Origin: Weissella hellenica | GTDB lineage: Bacteria > Bacillota > Bacilli > Lactobacillales > Lactobacillaceae | Assembly (NCBI RefSeq): GCF_005405545.1 | Contig: NZ_BJEG01000002.1 | Coordinates: 80,942-125,493, forward strand | Direction: 5' to 3' | DNA: 44,552 nucleotides | Shown: one piece after another, positions 33,192-42,290 of the stretch | Layout: the number at the start of each line of letters is the position of its first letter | Position numbering within the stretch: the first letter of the stretch is position 1 | The notes under the pieces: model-generated | Seen by the model: only the letters and a program-made list of their open reading frames with translations | The model's database searches: none | Told to the model about the DNA's origin: nothing | Position numbers and translations under genes: made by a program

Positions 33192-33845
33192 CACTTGTTC
33201 AGGCTGTAAACTATTTAGCTTAACTAACCATTTTTGTGTTTTGATATCATTTGTATTAATCACAAATGGGATTGTTGAATAAACAACAGCAACATTTTGC
33301 CAAACTATTTCATCAGCTACTACAAATGATTTCACTAATTGCGAAATATCTGTTGCTTTAATGGTTGCTAACTGACTTTCAGTCTTAAAACGTGCCAAAT
33401 ACCAATTAATAGCCAATTGTTGACTGACCAAAGCCCTTATATCAAACACTTGTTGCACTAATTTTATTGGCGTTGCTATTGGTACAGCAGGTATTTCTTT
33501 AATCAAAAAATGGCTTAATTTATCCCACTGTTTCACAATAATCGCATAAAATTGCCAAGGCACCTGATTAGCAGTACGTGTCAAAGTCTGTTGGGTAATT
33601 TCTTTAATATCCCAAACAGCCACATCTGTGGATGCTGCTTGTAGCAACCATGTTGATAAAAAACGTTGCATTGTTTCATCAACCAATGCTGACGTGCCAC
33701 GCTGCGTTAAAACATAGCGTCCTTGCACAAATTCACCAACATCTTGTCTGGTAACTTTATTTGCAATCGATTTTGTCAGGCGTTGACGTATCGAACGTCC
33801 TTGTTTATTAGACTGAACGCCAGCATAACGACCTTGTTTAACCAC
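33189..33845 (-). CDS. hypothetical protein, 218 residues
   Basis: GTG start at 33845 with GAGGAG seven bases upstream. Basic N-terminus (VKQGRYAGVQSNKQGRSIRQR), then mixed alpha/beta sequence with several Trp and Gln-rich stretches; no signal peptide, no membrane segment, no motif I recognise. Codon use resembles its neighbours. It lies 16 bases downstream of the GlsB-type gene and may be co-transcribed with it. Function not predicted. Confidence 0.6.
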   Translation of the reverse strand: MVKQGRYAGVQSNKQGRSIRQRLTKSIANKVTRQDVGEFVQGRYVLTQRGTSALVDETMQRFLSTWLLQAASTDVAVWDIKEITQQTLTRTANQVPWQFYAIIVKQWDKLSHFLIKEIPAVPIATPIKLVQQVFDIRALVSQQLAINWYLARFKTESQLATIKATDISQLVKSFVVADEIVWQNVAVVYSTIPFVINTNDIKTQKWLVKLNSLQPEQV

Positions 33846-33861
33846 AACCCCACTCCTCTAA

Positions 33862-34113
33862 TTATTTCTTTGCACGACCTAATAGCCAAGAAACAATGAT
33901 TACAATGATAACTGCACCAATAATTGATGGAATAATTGCCATATCAGCAACATGAGGACCCCAAGAACCAAGCACTTTTTCACCTAACCATGATCCAATT
34001 AGTCCAGCTACAATGTTAGCAATCCAACCCATTGAGCCACCATTTTTAGTAACAGCACCAGCAATAGCACCAATCACAGCACCAATAATTAATACCCAAA
34101 TCAAATGAAACAT
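33862..34113 (-). CDS. GlsB/YeaQ/YmgE-family small membrane protein
   Basis: 83 residues, AGAAGGAGA upstream. Three hydrophobic segments with Gly-rich faces: FHLIWVLIIGAVIGAIAGAV, NIVAGLIGSWLGEKVLG and IPSIIGAVIIVIIVSWLLG, ending GRAKK. The G-S-M-G-W-I-A-N-I-V-A-G signature is typical of the transglycosylase-associated / general stress membrane family. Linked to stress response in other Firmicutes; molecular role unknown. Confidence 0.88.
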   Translation of the reverse strand: MFHLIWVLIIGAVIGAIAGAVTKNGGSMGWIANIVAGLIGSWLGEKVLGSWGPHVADMAIIPSIIGAVIIVIIVSWLLGRAKK

Positions 34114-34312
34114 AATAAATCTCCTTCTCTATATAAACCTATGATAAACATACACAATTTCATCATACACAACACTACGATAATTATACACAATTTTCTT
34201 ATATATATAAAATATTATGATTCTTTCTTTAATTAAAATGCATTTACTAATGCATCAATTAACTTTTAAATATTTAACGTTACTGTTACAATATCCTTAA
34301 AAGGGGATTATC

Positions 34313-34666
34313 ATGTACTTAACATTTACAGACGCTGCTAAAGAGCGCATTTCAAAACTTATCACACCAAACACAACTATTGCTTTAGATTTAGATGATG
34401 GTGTCGGTCCATTTTCTGATGCCGCAACATGCACATTTGATGTTGCTTTTAATCTTGTACTTTGCCAAACTGCTGATTTATCAGCTGACTTTAATGAAAC
34501 AATTGATAGTGACTTCGGCCCTGTCTATATAAAAGATTACACAACAAGCCAATTAGAACCTAAGCTAAAGTTAGATGTTGATCGTTACCTACGTTATAAT
34601 TTGTCTAGCGATGCTGGCATTTTAGATCCTAGTGTGACTTTACGTAATTTGCAAACAACAGCATAG
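34313..34666 (+). CDS. iron-sulfur cluster biosynthesis (HesB/YneR-like) family protein
   Basis: 117 residues, AAAGGGG upstream. MYLTFTDAAKERISKLI followed by LDLDDGVGPFS and FGPVYIKDY matches the IscA-like beta fold found in lactic acid bacterial proteins annotated as Fe-S biosynthesis. The canonical cysteines (C-x-C near the end) are absent, so cluster binding is doubtful. Stands alone between the GlsB-type gene and mleP. Confidence 0.65.
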   Translation: MYLTFTDAAKERISKLITPNTTIALDLDDGVGPFSDAATCTFDVAFNLVLCQTADLSADFNETIDSDFGPVYIKDYTTSQLEPKLKLDVDRYLRYNLSSDAGILDPSVTLRNLQTTA

Positions 34667-34704
34667 TCATAACATCATAAATTAAAAATATTCATTTTTA
34701 ATCC

Positions 34705-35661
34705 TTAAATTAAGTTAGCAATTGCCAAGTAAACAGGGACTAAAATAATAAACAGCAAAGTTGAAATTGTAATAACGTTACTTGCAAACTTTGTATCACC
34801 CTTGGCTTGACCAACAAGCAGTGCCATTGCTGTCAAAGCAGGCATCCCTGACATTAGGAAAATAACTTTTACACCTAAACCAGATAATGCAAACGGCGTT
34901 TGTTGAATAAACTTTAACATCATAAACATAACTGCTGGACCAATAATAAAGCGTGCAATTAAGGCAATAATAGTGTCACGTTCTATCTTTAGTGAGCTTA
35001 AACCAGCATCTGCAATAACGATACCCAAGTATAGCAAAGCAAGTGGCGTTACTAATCCACCAACCATGTTCAAACTTGAACCTGCAATTTCTGGTAATGG
35101 TAAACCGATCAATAACCAGATAATACCAATCGCAAAACCAAGCACTGGAGCTGGCACCAATTTCTTCCAGTTAAATGATGATTTTTCATTTTTCTCAGTC
35201 GTATCATTTTGAATAAAGAAAATACCAATTGCCCAAGTTGAAATTGTATTAACTAAGTAATAAATCAAGTAAAATGGCATTGCTTTAGTACCAAAAATAG
35301 CTAGTGCTAATGGTAAACCGATAAAGATAACATTATCGTTGGTAAAAGTATTTGTCATAATCCCGCGACGACCCACACGAATGTGAAATACTTTATTAGC
35401 AATAAAACTTAAGATATAGAGAACAAAGAAAGCGACTGCGACGAACAACACGCTCATATCAAATGAGCCAAGTAAATTACGTGTCAAATTTTCTTGAATA
35501 CCCATAAAAACAGAAATGGGTAAAGCAACATTAACAATCAAAAATTCCAAATCTTTTTTAAAAGTATCATGGAAATGATCCTTTTTACGTAAATAAATAC
35601 CGATTAACACAACAAAAATAATTTTAACGATGCTGTTTAATGAAGTTACTATTGCATCCAT
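34705..35661 (-). CDS. mleP: AEC-family malate permease
   Basis: 318 residues, about ten membrane segments in the 5+5 arrangement of auxin efflux carrier proteins. Starts MDAIVTSLNSIVKIIFVVLIG; has a polar loop around 155-165 (NDTTEKNEKSS) between the halves. The start codon is three bases after the malolactic enzyme stop, and the ribosome site GGAGAGG lies inside that gene, so the two are coupled. It exchanges malate and lactate across the membrane to build proton motive force in malolactic fermentation. An AT hairpin near 34681-34702 may weakly end the transcript. Confidence 0.88.
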   Translation of the reverse strand: MDAIVTSLNSIVKIIFVVLIGIYLRKKDHFHDTFKKDLEFLIVNVALPISVFMGIQENLTRNLLGSFDMSVLFVAVAFFVLYILSFIANKVFHIRVGRRGIMTNTFTNDNVIFIGLPLALAIFGTKAMPFYLIYYLVNTISTWAIGIFFIQNDTTEKNEKSSFNWKKLVPAPVLGFAIGIIWLLIGLPLPEIAGSSLNMVGGLVTPLALLYLGIVIADAGLSSLKIERDTIIALIARFIIGPAVMFMMLKFIQQTPFALSGLGVKVIFLMSGMPALTAMALLVGQAKGDTKFASNVITISTLLFIILVPVYLAIANLI

Positions 35662-35664
35662 GAT

Positions 35665-37296
35665 TTAGTCCTCTCCATAAACTGGGTGCCATTGATGATT
35701 TTCTACCAATGTCTTAGCATCCCCTTGTTGTTGTGCAACACCGTCATCAATAGCGGCTTGCGCAACAGCCGTTGCCACTGCCGTTGAAATTTCAGATAAC
35801 TTTTCAAATGATGGTAAAATGGCACTACCAACCTTGCTAGTATCGACCAATTCACCCAAAGCCGTTGCTGAAGCCGACAACATATTTTCAGTCAATAGGT
35901 TTGCCTTACTTGCAATCACGCCTAACCCAATACCAGGATAAACAACAGCATTATTAGCTTGTCCAATGTGGTAAGTAACACCGTCATAATGAACAGGTTC
36001 AAATGGCATACCAGTTGCTACAAGCGCACGACCTTCCGACCAATTAATAACATCTTCTGGAATTGCTTCGTGTAGCTTCGTTGGGTTTGATAGTGGTAAG
36101 ATAATGGGCCGTTCTGCATGAGCAGCCATCTCACGAACAACTTCTTCAGTAAAGTGGCCTGCTTGACCAGATGTACCAACTAAGATTGTTGGGTTTACAG
36201 CCTTAACAGTTGCTTCTAACGTTGTTAAATCAGCAGCTTCAGCAAATTCAGCACGTGAACGGGCAAACGGACGTTGTTCTGGTGTTAAATTCTCATCATC
36301 ATCAAACAGCAAACCTTGACGATCAACTAAGTAAAAGTGCTTACGTGCCTCTTCTGCTATCAAACCAGCATTAATAAATTCTTGCAACACCCGGTTAGCA
36401 ATACCAACACCAGCTGAACCTGCACCATATGTTATATAAGTTTGATCAACTAAGTTCTCACCAGTAATCTTTAATGCACTCAATACTGCTGCTGTCACCA
36501 CAATTCCAGTTCCTTGAATATCATCGTTAAACGTAGCCAAACGATCTTGATAACGTGTTAACAATTTCGTTGCCGTTGAACGACCAAAATCTTCAAAATG
36601 CAAATAAAAATTGGGGAATATTTGATCAGCTTCAGCAACTAATTGATCGATAAAGCTAAAGTATTCATCACCACGAACACGTTCATGGCGGTTACCTAGA
36701 TAACTATCATTTTCTAAAAGCGACTCACGATTTGTCCCCGCATCTAAGACAACTGGCAAAACATGTCGTGGATCAATCCCTGCAGCGGCTGTATAAACCA
36801 TCAACTTACCAACAATAATGTCAGCTCCTTGTACACCCCAATCACCAATACCTAAAATACCTTCACCATCTGTGATAACTATCATATCGATATCACGACC
36901 ATTAGCAGCATTTTTCAAACTATCAGCAACATTTTCTGGATGATGAATATCCAAAAAAGAAACTTCTTGTGGGTTAACAAATAACTCTGAATAATGTTCA
37001 ATTGTTTCACCAACAGTTGGAGAATATACAATTGGCATCATTTCAGTCAAATGTGCGCCTAATATTGCATAAAATAAAGTACGATTTTCATTAAAAATTT
37101 GGCTCAAAAATAACCGCTTTTCTACATCGTTTACCTTAGCATTGTATTGTTCATACGCTTGTTTAATTTGTTCATTTAATGTTTGAACTTTAGTTGGCAA
37201 TAGACCAATTAATCCCAGTTCTTGACGCTCCCTTGTTGTAAATGCTGTCCCTTTATTACTAAAAGGATCTTGCAAAAGTTGCATACCATTTTTCAT
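35665..37296 (-). CDS. mleS: malolactic enzyme
   Basis: 543 residues with AGGAGGT upstream. Converts L-malate to L-lactate and CO2 with bound NAD and Mn. Malic-enzyme fold: MPIVYSPTVGETIEHYS, catalytic region VITDGEGILGIGDWGVQG, metal ligands in HFEDFGRSTATKLL and FNDDIQGTG, second Rossmann YGAGSAGVGIANR, and VGTSGQAGHF. Context (permease directly downstream, LysR-type regulator divergent upstream) supports malolactic rather than ordinary malic enzyme. Full length. Confidence 0.93.
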   Translation of the reverse strand: MKNGMQLLQDPFSNKGTAFTTRERQELGLIGLLPTKVQTLNEQIKQAYEQYNAKVNDVEKRLFLSQIFNENRTLFYAILGAHLTEMMPIVYSPTVGETIEHYSELFVNPQEVSFLDIHHPENVADSLKNAANGRDIDMIVITDGEGILGIGDWGVQGADIIVGKLMVYTAAAGIDPRHVLPVVLDAGTNRESLLENDSYLGNRHERVRGDEYFSFIDQLVAEADQIFPNFYLHFEDFGRSTATKLLTRYQDRLATFNDDIQGTGIVVTAAVLSALKITGENLVDQTYITYGAGSAGVGIANRVLQEFINAGLIAEEARKHFYLVDRQGLLFDDDENLTPEQRPFARSRAEFAEAADLTTLEATVKAVNPTILVGTSGQAGHFTEEVVREMAAHAERPIILPLSNPTKLHEAIPEDVINWSEGRALVATGMPFEPVHYDGVTYHIGQANNAVVYPGIGLGVIASKANLLTENMLSASATALGELVDTSKVGSAILPSFEKLSEISTAVATAVAQAAIDDGVAQQQGDAKTLVENHQWHPVYGED

Positions 37297-37328
37297 CTCA
37301 AATTACCTCCTATTAAGTACAATAGCGT

Positions 37329-37358
37329 ATAATAGACTATTAAAACCGGTATAGTCAA
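37329..37358 (-). promoter_or_regulatory. mleS promoter containing an inverted-repeat operator
   Basis: Minus strand -35 TTGACT (37353-37358), 18-base spacer, -10 TATTAT (37329-37334). Between them lies GACTAT (37335-37340) and ATAGTC (37351-37356), a perfect repeat with 10-base spacer that fits a LysR-type T-N11-A box for MleR. Confidence 0.75.
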
Positions 37359-37400
37359 AAGCAACCGTTTACATAAAAAATATTTATATGAGGGAAATGC

Positions 37401-38274
37401 ATGCATTTAAAAGATTTGGCCTATTTTGAGAGTTTAGCGGTCCATAAAAACTACACTTTAGTTGCCGAAAAATTTCACGTCACACAGCCAACCATTACTT
37501 ACGCCATAAAGCGGTTAGAACAAGAAGTTGGTGCATCGCTATTTACACGAAATCAAGCACATAAAGAGGTTAATCTGACAGAAGCAGGGAGCATTTTACT
37601 ACAAAGTGCCCGTCATATCCAAGTTGAATGGACAACTGCCACAAAAGAAATCCAGCACCTAAAACGTCATAAGATTCATTTAGGATTGCCTCCTATTATT
37701 GAGACATATTTATTCTCACAAGTCGCAAAAAAGCTACTAAAAGCTGATGTTTTACAATTAATTGATACTGAAGAGGTCGGTAGTTCCAAATTACTAACCC
37801 TCTTAAGACAGGGAAATATTGACATTGCACTAATCGGCGCTACTGAAAATTTCGATTTAACTGATTTAGAAATCGTTGAATTAGCTAGTTTCCCTTTTGT
37901 GATTGTTACTAAAGACAACGATCCACGAGAATTTGCTTCTTTTTCTGATTTTGCTGATGATGTTTTCATTTCTTTAGATGAACAATTTGTCCATCCCAAA
38001 GCTTTCAAAGTGCTCTCAAATCAATCAGGTATCCAGCCTCATATTATTTATCAAACTAATAATGTTACAGCTATGAAAAACTTAGTCCGCGAAGGGATTG
38101 GATTAGCATTTTTAACGTCACTAGCCCTACAAAAAAAGAAATTGGTTTAAAAAGAATTAATCTAATTGATCAACCGCAGCCTACTTTTCATGTCTATATG
38201 GCATTTAGAAAACAGCACTACATGACGCAGGATCAAATTAAAGTCCGTGACATTATTAAAAGCGCCTTTCAATA
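37401..38274 (+). pseudogene. mleR: LysR-type malolactic regulator MleR, frameshifted near the C-terminus
   Basis: The frame from 37401 encodes 249 residues: HTH MHLKDLAYFESLAVHKNYTL, FHVTQPTITYAIKRLE, then a LysR effector domain (HLGLPPIIETYLF, GLAFLTSLA). At a run of seven A (38131-38137) the frame ends early at 38148-38150. One more A restores KKEIGLKRINLIDQPQPTF and then HVYMAFRKQHYM up to 38274, giving about 291 residues, normal for MleR. So the last 45 residues are lost unless the run slips or is a sequencing error. The N-terminal DNA-binding part is whole. Divergent from mleS. Confidence 0.85.
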
Positions 38275-38320
38275 GCAGTAATCAAAAAACGCAAAATACA
38301 CATACTTTTTATAGACCAAA

Positions 38321-38359
38321 AAGGGCATCAATCCACTAAGCTTGTCGATTGATGCCCTT
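38321..38359 (-). terminator. terminator of the coiled-coil protein gene
   Basis: AAGGGCATCAATC and GATTGATGCCCTT form 13 perfect pairs; the T-run lies on the minus strand. It may also help end the mleR transcript. Confidence 0.85.
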
Positions 38360-38381
38360 AAACGTGTCACAAAAACACTTT

Positions 38382-38696
38382 TTATTTTCTTAACTGTTGC
38401 TCTAATTGTTGAATTTTACTAATTAGCGCATCTTCAATAATCCGATGATGTACAATATCTTGATCCGGCATTGTCTGTCGTTGCTTGACCGGTACTACCG
38501 TTTGCCTTTGTCCTTGATTCTGACGTAATACCTCATTTTCATCGCGCAATTTTTCAATTTCTTGCGCCATTAATTGCATTGTTTCTTGTAATTCAGTTGC
38601 CTGTACTTCATAAATTTCAGCACCTGTTTGCCATTTTTCTGCTTCTTTTTTGGCCTTATTTAGTGCTACAGTCAATTGCTCAATTTGTTCTGCCAT
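38382..38696 (-). CDS. small coiled-coil protein, unknown
   Basis: 104 residues from ATG at 38696, with TTAGGTG seven bases upstream. Residues about 1-60 are a strong heptad pattern (IEQLTVALNKAKKEAEKW, then LQETMQLMAQEIEKLRDENEVL), followed by a Gln/Arg-rich linker and a final short helix (EDALISKIQQLEQQLRK). No family recognised; architecture resembles small cytoplasmic scaffold or division-associated proteins, but that is only a resemblance. Downstream of the isolated 5S-tRNA unit. Confidence 0.7.
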   Translation of the reverse strand: MAEQIEQLTVALNKAKKEAEKWQTGAEIYEVQATELQETMQLMAQEIEKLRDENEVLRQNQGQRQTVVPVKQRQTMPDQDIVHHRIIEDALISKIQQLEQQLRK

Positions 38697-38727
38697 CAAA
38701 TTCACCTAACCCCCTACTTTTTAGTAC

Positions 38728-38755
38728 AAAAAAAGCCATTCACAATAGAATGGCT
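38728..38755 (-). terminator. terminator of the isolated 5S-tRNA-Asn unit
   Basis: Minus strand AGCCATTC pairs with GAATGGCT around a six-base loop, followed by seven T. Confidence 0.88.
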
Positions 38756-38763
38756 ACCAATTA

Positions 38764-38836
38764 CTCCGAATGTCGGGCTCGAACCGACGACAGCACGATT
38801 AACAGTCGTGTGCTCTACCAACTGAGCTAATTCGGA
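38764..38836 (-). tRNA. tRNA-Asn (anticodon GTT), isolated copy
   Basis: 73 nt, acceptor TCCGAAT/ATTCGGA, discriminator G, anticodon loop CTGTTAA. Identical to the copy at 44228-44300. Confidence 0.95.
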
Positions 38837-38843
38837 ATGATAT

Positions 38844-38960
38844 GCATCGCAACGTCCTATCCTCGCAGGAGGCGATCCTCCAACTACTTTTGGCACTACT
38901 GAGCTTAACTGCTGTGTTCGGTATGGGAACAGGTGTGACCTCAGTGTCATCGTCACGACA
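38844..38960 (-). rRNA. rrf: 5S ribosomal RNA, isolated copy
   Basis: About 117 nt, with the conserved CACCTGTTCCCATACCGAA and AGTAGTTGGAGGATCGCC segments and a paired terminal helix (CGTGACG with CGTTGCG). There is no 23S gene upstream; the next gene is ppx. It differs from the rRNA-operon copy at five positions, two of them in the terminal helix and still paired. Confidence 0.93.
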
Positions 38961-38997
38961 CGTTATATCTATGTAAGTATATCACCTACGGTTAACT

Positions 38998-39026
38998 ATA
39001 ATATCTCTAAATAAAGCCCTTGTCAA
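38998..39026 (-). promoter_or_regulatory. dedicated promoter of the isolated 5S-tRNA-Asn unit
   Basis: Minus strand -35 TTGACA (39021-39026), 17-base spacer, -10 TATTAT (38998-39003), about 30 bases upstream of mature 5S. Confidence 0.8.
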
Positions 39027-39117
39027 TACCTTTTAATATAATAAGTCACAAATATACGTTTCATTCACACTGTTAATAACCAACATAATACGTAGATTAA
39101 CCACAAATTCCCCTATT

Positions 39118-39162
39118 AAAAAAGCTTGTAAACCTAACCAAGATGTCAGATTCACAAACCTT
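39118..39162 (-). terminator. probable terminator of the polyphosphate operon
   Basis: Minus strand AAGGTTTGT can pair with ACAAGCTT (7 bp with an uneven internal loop), followed by TTTTTT. It lies 12 bases past the ppx stop. Confidence 0.55.
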
Positions 39163-39173
39163 CAGCATATATT

Positions 39174-40118
39174 TTATTCGCCTTCTACATTAGCTCGCAG
39201 CATATCATGCAAATGTTCATATAAAATACCTACACGTAACCCACTAGTAGAAAATGTGATTTTTTCAGAACCTAAAGTATTCATTAACAATACAATCGGA
39301 ATTAACCCACCAACGATGATATCAGCACGATCTTTACTAATACCAGGGACTTCCTTACGACCTTCATAATCTAAACCAATAATATCCTCAAACGTCTTAT
39401 TAGCCTGTGTCCCTTTAATTTTATACCCATGAATATCTTCCATATTAAATAGTTGATCACGACGTCGATTAATTTTAGCAAGTGTACGGTTGCTACCACC
39501 TAATCCAATAATTGGTAAATTCATACCATTTTTTAACCACCAAATATTTTGATAAATATCATTCATACCAATAACTGCCTTAAATAACTCGGAAGCTGCA
39601 ATATGATTGCTTAAATCAAATTCAGAAGAAATTGTCACTGAACCAATCGGTATACTAATTAAATTAGTGATTTTCCCATTTTGAACAAGTACAATTTCAA
39701 TACTTGCACCACCAGTATCAATCAATACCGCATTTGTTACTGGCAATGTCTCAGTAACCCCGATATAGTCATAATAAGCTTCTTGTATCCCTGAAATAAC
39801 TTCTAAATCAATGTTAAATTCTGTTTTCACCTTTTTTAAAAATGATTTTTGATTCGATGCTTGTCGCACGGCAGCTGTTGCAACTGCTTTAATGGAAACA
39901 TTATCTAATTTTTCATAAACATCTTTAAATGACTGTAAAGCCTCAAAAGTCCGTTTAATCGCTTCAGGTTGGAGAATTTTATCAGGTCCCATATTTTCAG
40001 AAAGCCGCACAAATTCTTTCATCTGTGTCACTGTTTCATAAGTTCCATCATCATTAATCTTGGTAACCGTCATTCTGACTGAATTTGATCCTAAATCAAT
40101 CACGACAAAATTTTCCAT
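39174..40118 (-). CDS. ppx: Ppx/GppA-family exopolyphosphatase
   Basis: 314 residues. ASKHA fold: VVIDLGSNSVRMTV (phosphate-1 loop), AVATAAVRQA, the catalytic-Glu region SGIQEAYYDYIGV, LIDTGGASIEIVLV (phosphate-2), and IIGLGGSNRTLAK. Cuts terminal phosphates from polyphosphate, or ppGpp-type nucleotides. Third gene of the operon, 24 bases after ppk. Length fits the short Ppx2-like class without an added C-terminal domain. Confidence 0.9.
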   Translation of the reverse strand: MENFVVIDLGSNSVRMTVTKINDDGTYETVTQMKEFVRLSENMGPDKILQPEAIKRTFEALQSFKDVYEKLDNVSIKAVATAAVRQASNQKSFLKKVKTEFNIDLEVISGIQEAYYDYIGVTETLPVTNAVLIDTGGASIEIVLVQNGKITNLISIPIGSVTISSEFDLSNHIAASELFKAVIGMNDIYQNIWWLKNGMNLPIIGLGGSNRTLAKINRRRDQLFNMEDIHGYKIKGTQANKTFEDIIGLDYEGRKEVPGISKDRADIIVGGLIPIVLLMNTLGSEKITFSTSGLRVGILYEHLHDMLRANVEGE

Positions 40119-40142
40119 AATATTTTTCTCTACTTTCTTTAT

Positions 40143-42290
40143 TTAGTCACTAAAAGGTTCATGTTGATTTTCCGGACTCATCATTGGCTGAAATTGATTT
40201 GGATTATTTTGCTGCTTTTTTTCTTTACTAGCAATGGTTAATTGTGTTGCTTGTGTTGCAAAAAAATCTTGGGCATCTAGTGACGCACGACCTCGCCGAT
40301 CGACGCGCTGATATATACCATCTTCACTTAAAACCCTTGTTTTAACATTATCGTCCCACATAATTTGATAGATATCTAATACGCGTTTTAATAAAGTCGG
40401 TTTTTCAATGGGAAACATTTGTTCAACGCGACGATTTAAGTTTCTTGTCATTAAATCGGCTGATGCCAGATAAACTTGCTGTTCACCATCAAAATCAAAA
40501 ATATATAAACGACTATGTTCTAAGAAACGACCAACAATTGAATGAACTGTGATATTATCACTAATTTCTTCAATGCCTGGCTTTAAACAGCAAATACCAC
40601 GAATAATCAAATCAATCGTCACCCCTGCATGTGAGGCTTCATACATTTTAGCAATCATCTCTTGATCAGATAAAGAATTCATCTTCATGCGTACTCGAAC
40701 AGGACGATTTTCTTTTGCATAACTAATCGCTTGATCTAATCGGTTAATTATAAATTCTCGAATACCATTGGGCGAAATGTGTAATTTATGGAAGTAAGGT
40801 GGTTTAGAATAACCAGATAGCATATTAAATATATTCGTTACATCAATACCAATATTGTTATTTGCTGTTAATAACCCGATATCGGTATAAAAATGAGCCG
40901 TACTATCGTTGTAATTACCTGTTCCTAAATGAATATAGCGACGGATACCACTCTCTTCGCGTCTTACCACTAATGATAACTTCGAATGAGTCTTAAGCCC
41001 CACTAGCCCATAAATAACATGACACCCCATCTGTTCAAGCTCACGTGCCCAATGAACATTATTCTCCTCATCAAAGCGTGCTTTCACTTCAACTAACACT
41101 GTAACTTGCTTACCATTTTGGGCAGCTATTCCTAAGTATTTAATGATTGGGGAGTGTCCTGATACTCGATATAAGGTCATTTTAATTGCCAACACACCCT
41201 CATCAATAGAAGCTTGGCGAATAAATTCGACAACTGAATCAAACTTATCATACGGATGATGCATTAATTGGTCATGTTCCTTAATCGTATCAAAAATATT
41301 ATGATCTGCTGTTAGTGCTTCATTTTGATAAGGCTGAAATGGTTCGTATTTTAATTCATCATGTCCAATTACCCGGCTGGCTAATTGCCCCAAGAAATTT
41401 AAATCAATAGGCCCATTAACTTCATAAACAGAATCTTCTTCTGTTTTGAGTTCACGGACTAACCGTTTACGTAATTTTTTACTAATAGTTGACGATACTT
41501 CCAGGCGAATAACTTTACCATGCGCACGTAATTTTAATTGCTGTTGCACTTCTTTTAATAAATCTGACGTATCTTCTTCCGCAACATCTAGATCCATATC
41601 ACGAATCACCCTAAAAATTGCAACCTCTTGAATTTCATAATTAATAAATAATTGTGACATAGATCGTTCAATAATATCTTCTAGCAATATAAAGTCATTT
41701 TCACCACCAGGTAGTTTAATAACACGTGCGAAAATTTTAGGGACCTGCAATGTGGCATATAATGACTTGTCTGAGGATTTTTTAGTCAATCGTAGGGAAA
41801 AGTTAATCGTATCATTACTGATAAATGGAAACGGGCGTGAAATATCGTCAGCCATCGGTGTTAGCACGGGATATAATTCATCATGAAAATAATCTTTAAT
41901 AAATTGAAACTGTTCATGTGTTAGGTCTGGCACTTGTAATAAATTAATCCCTACTTGTTTAATGGCTGGTAATAAAATGCGATTAAGCGTGATATATTGC
42001 TTGGTCAATTGTTCATGCGCTTTATCGTTTACTGCCTTTAATTGTTGTGTTGGTGTTAAACCTGATGCATCATGCCCATCCCACTCAACAGCAATCAATT
42101 TGGCTAACGATGCCACTCGTACCATAACAAATTCATCCATATTATTTTGTGTAATACCTAAAAATTTTAACCGTTCCAATAAAGGATTATTTTTCTGGCG
42201 TGCCTCTTCAAGTACTCGATCATTAAAATCTAACCAACTTAATTCACGATTGGTATAAAGACTTGGATCTGTATAATCTATTTTTGTCAT
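40143..42290 (-). CDS. ppk: polyphosphate kinase (PPK1)
   Basis: 715 residues, standard PPK1. N-terminal ELSWLDFNDRVLEEA, head domain with VMVRVASL, catalytic-domain MTLYRVSGHSPI, the phospho-histidine region RYIHLGTGNYND and FYTDIGLLTAN, and a second HKD-like site (VGRFLEHSRLYIF). Makes inorganic polyphosphate from ATP at the membrane face/cytosol. ATG overlaps the upstream stop (ATGA), showing tight coupling with the HD-domain Ppx. The C-terminal 35 residues are polar and low complexity. Confidence 0.95.
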   Translation of the reverse strand: MTKIDYTDPSLYTNRELSWLDFNDRVLEEARQKNNPLLERLKFLGITQNNMDEFVMVRVASLAKLIAVEWDGHDASGLTPTQQLKAVNDKAHEQLTKQYITLNRILLPAIKQVGINLLQVPDLTHEQFQFIKDYFHDELYPVLTPMADDISRPFPFISNDTINFSLRLTKKSSDKSLYATLQVPKIFARVIKLPGGENDFILLEDIIERSMSQLFINYEIQEVAIFRVIRDMDLDVAEEDTSDLLKEVQQQLKLRAHGKVIRLEVSSTISKKLRKRLVRELKTEEDSVYEVNGPIDLNFLGQLASRVIGHDELKYEPFQPYQNEALTADHNIFDTIKEHDQLMHHPYDKFDSVVEFIRQASIDEGVLAIKMTLYRVSGHSPIIKYLGIAAQNGKQVTVLVEVKARFDEENNVHWARELEQMGCHVIYGLVGLKTHSKLSLVVRREESGIRRYIHLGTGNYNDSTAHFYTDIGLLTANNNIGIDVTNIFNMLSGYSKPPYFHKLHISPNGIREFIINRLDQAISYAKENRPVRVRMKMNSLSDQEMIAKMYEASHAGVTIDLIIRGICCLKPGIEEISDNITVHSIVGRFLEHSRLYIFDFDGEQQVYLASADLMTRNLNRRVEQMFPIEKPTLLKRVLDIYQIMWDDNVKTRVLSEDGIYQRVDRRGRASLDAQDFFATQATQLTIASKEKKQQNNPNQFQPMMSPENQHEPFSD

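Noticed and set aside
34681-34702. AT-only hairpin after mleP as terminator
   Set aside because: Nine A/T pairs without GC give weak support; mentioned only as a possibility in the mleP entry.
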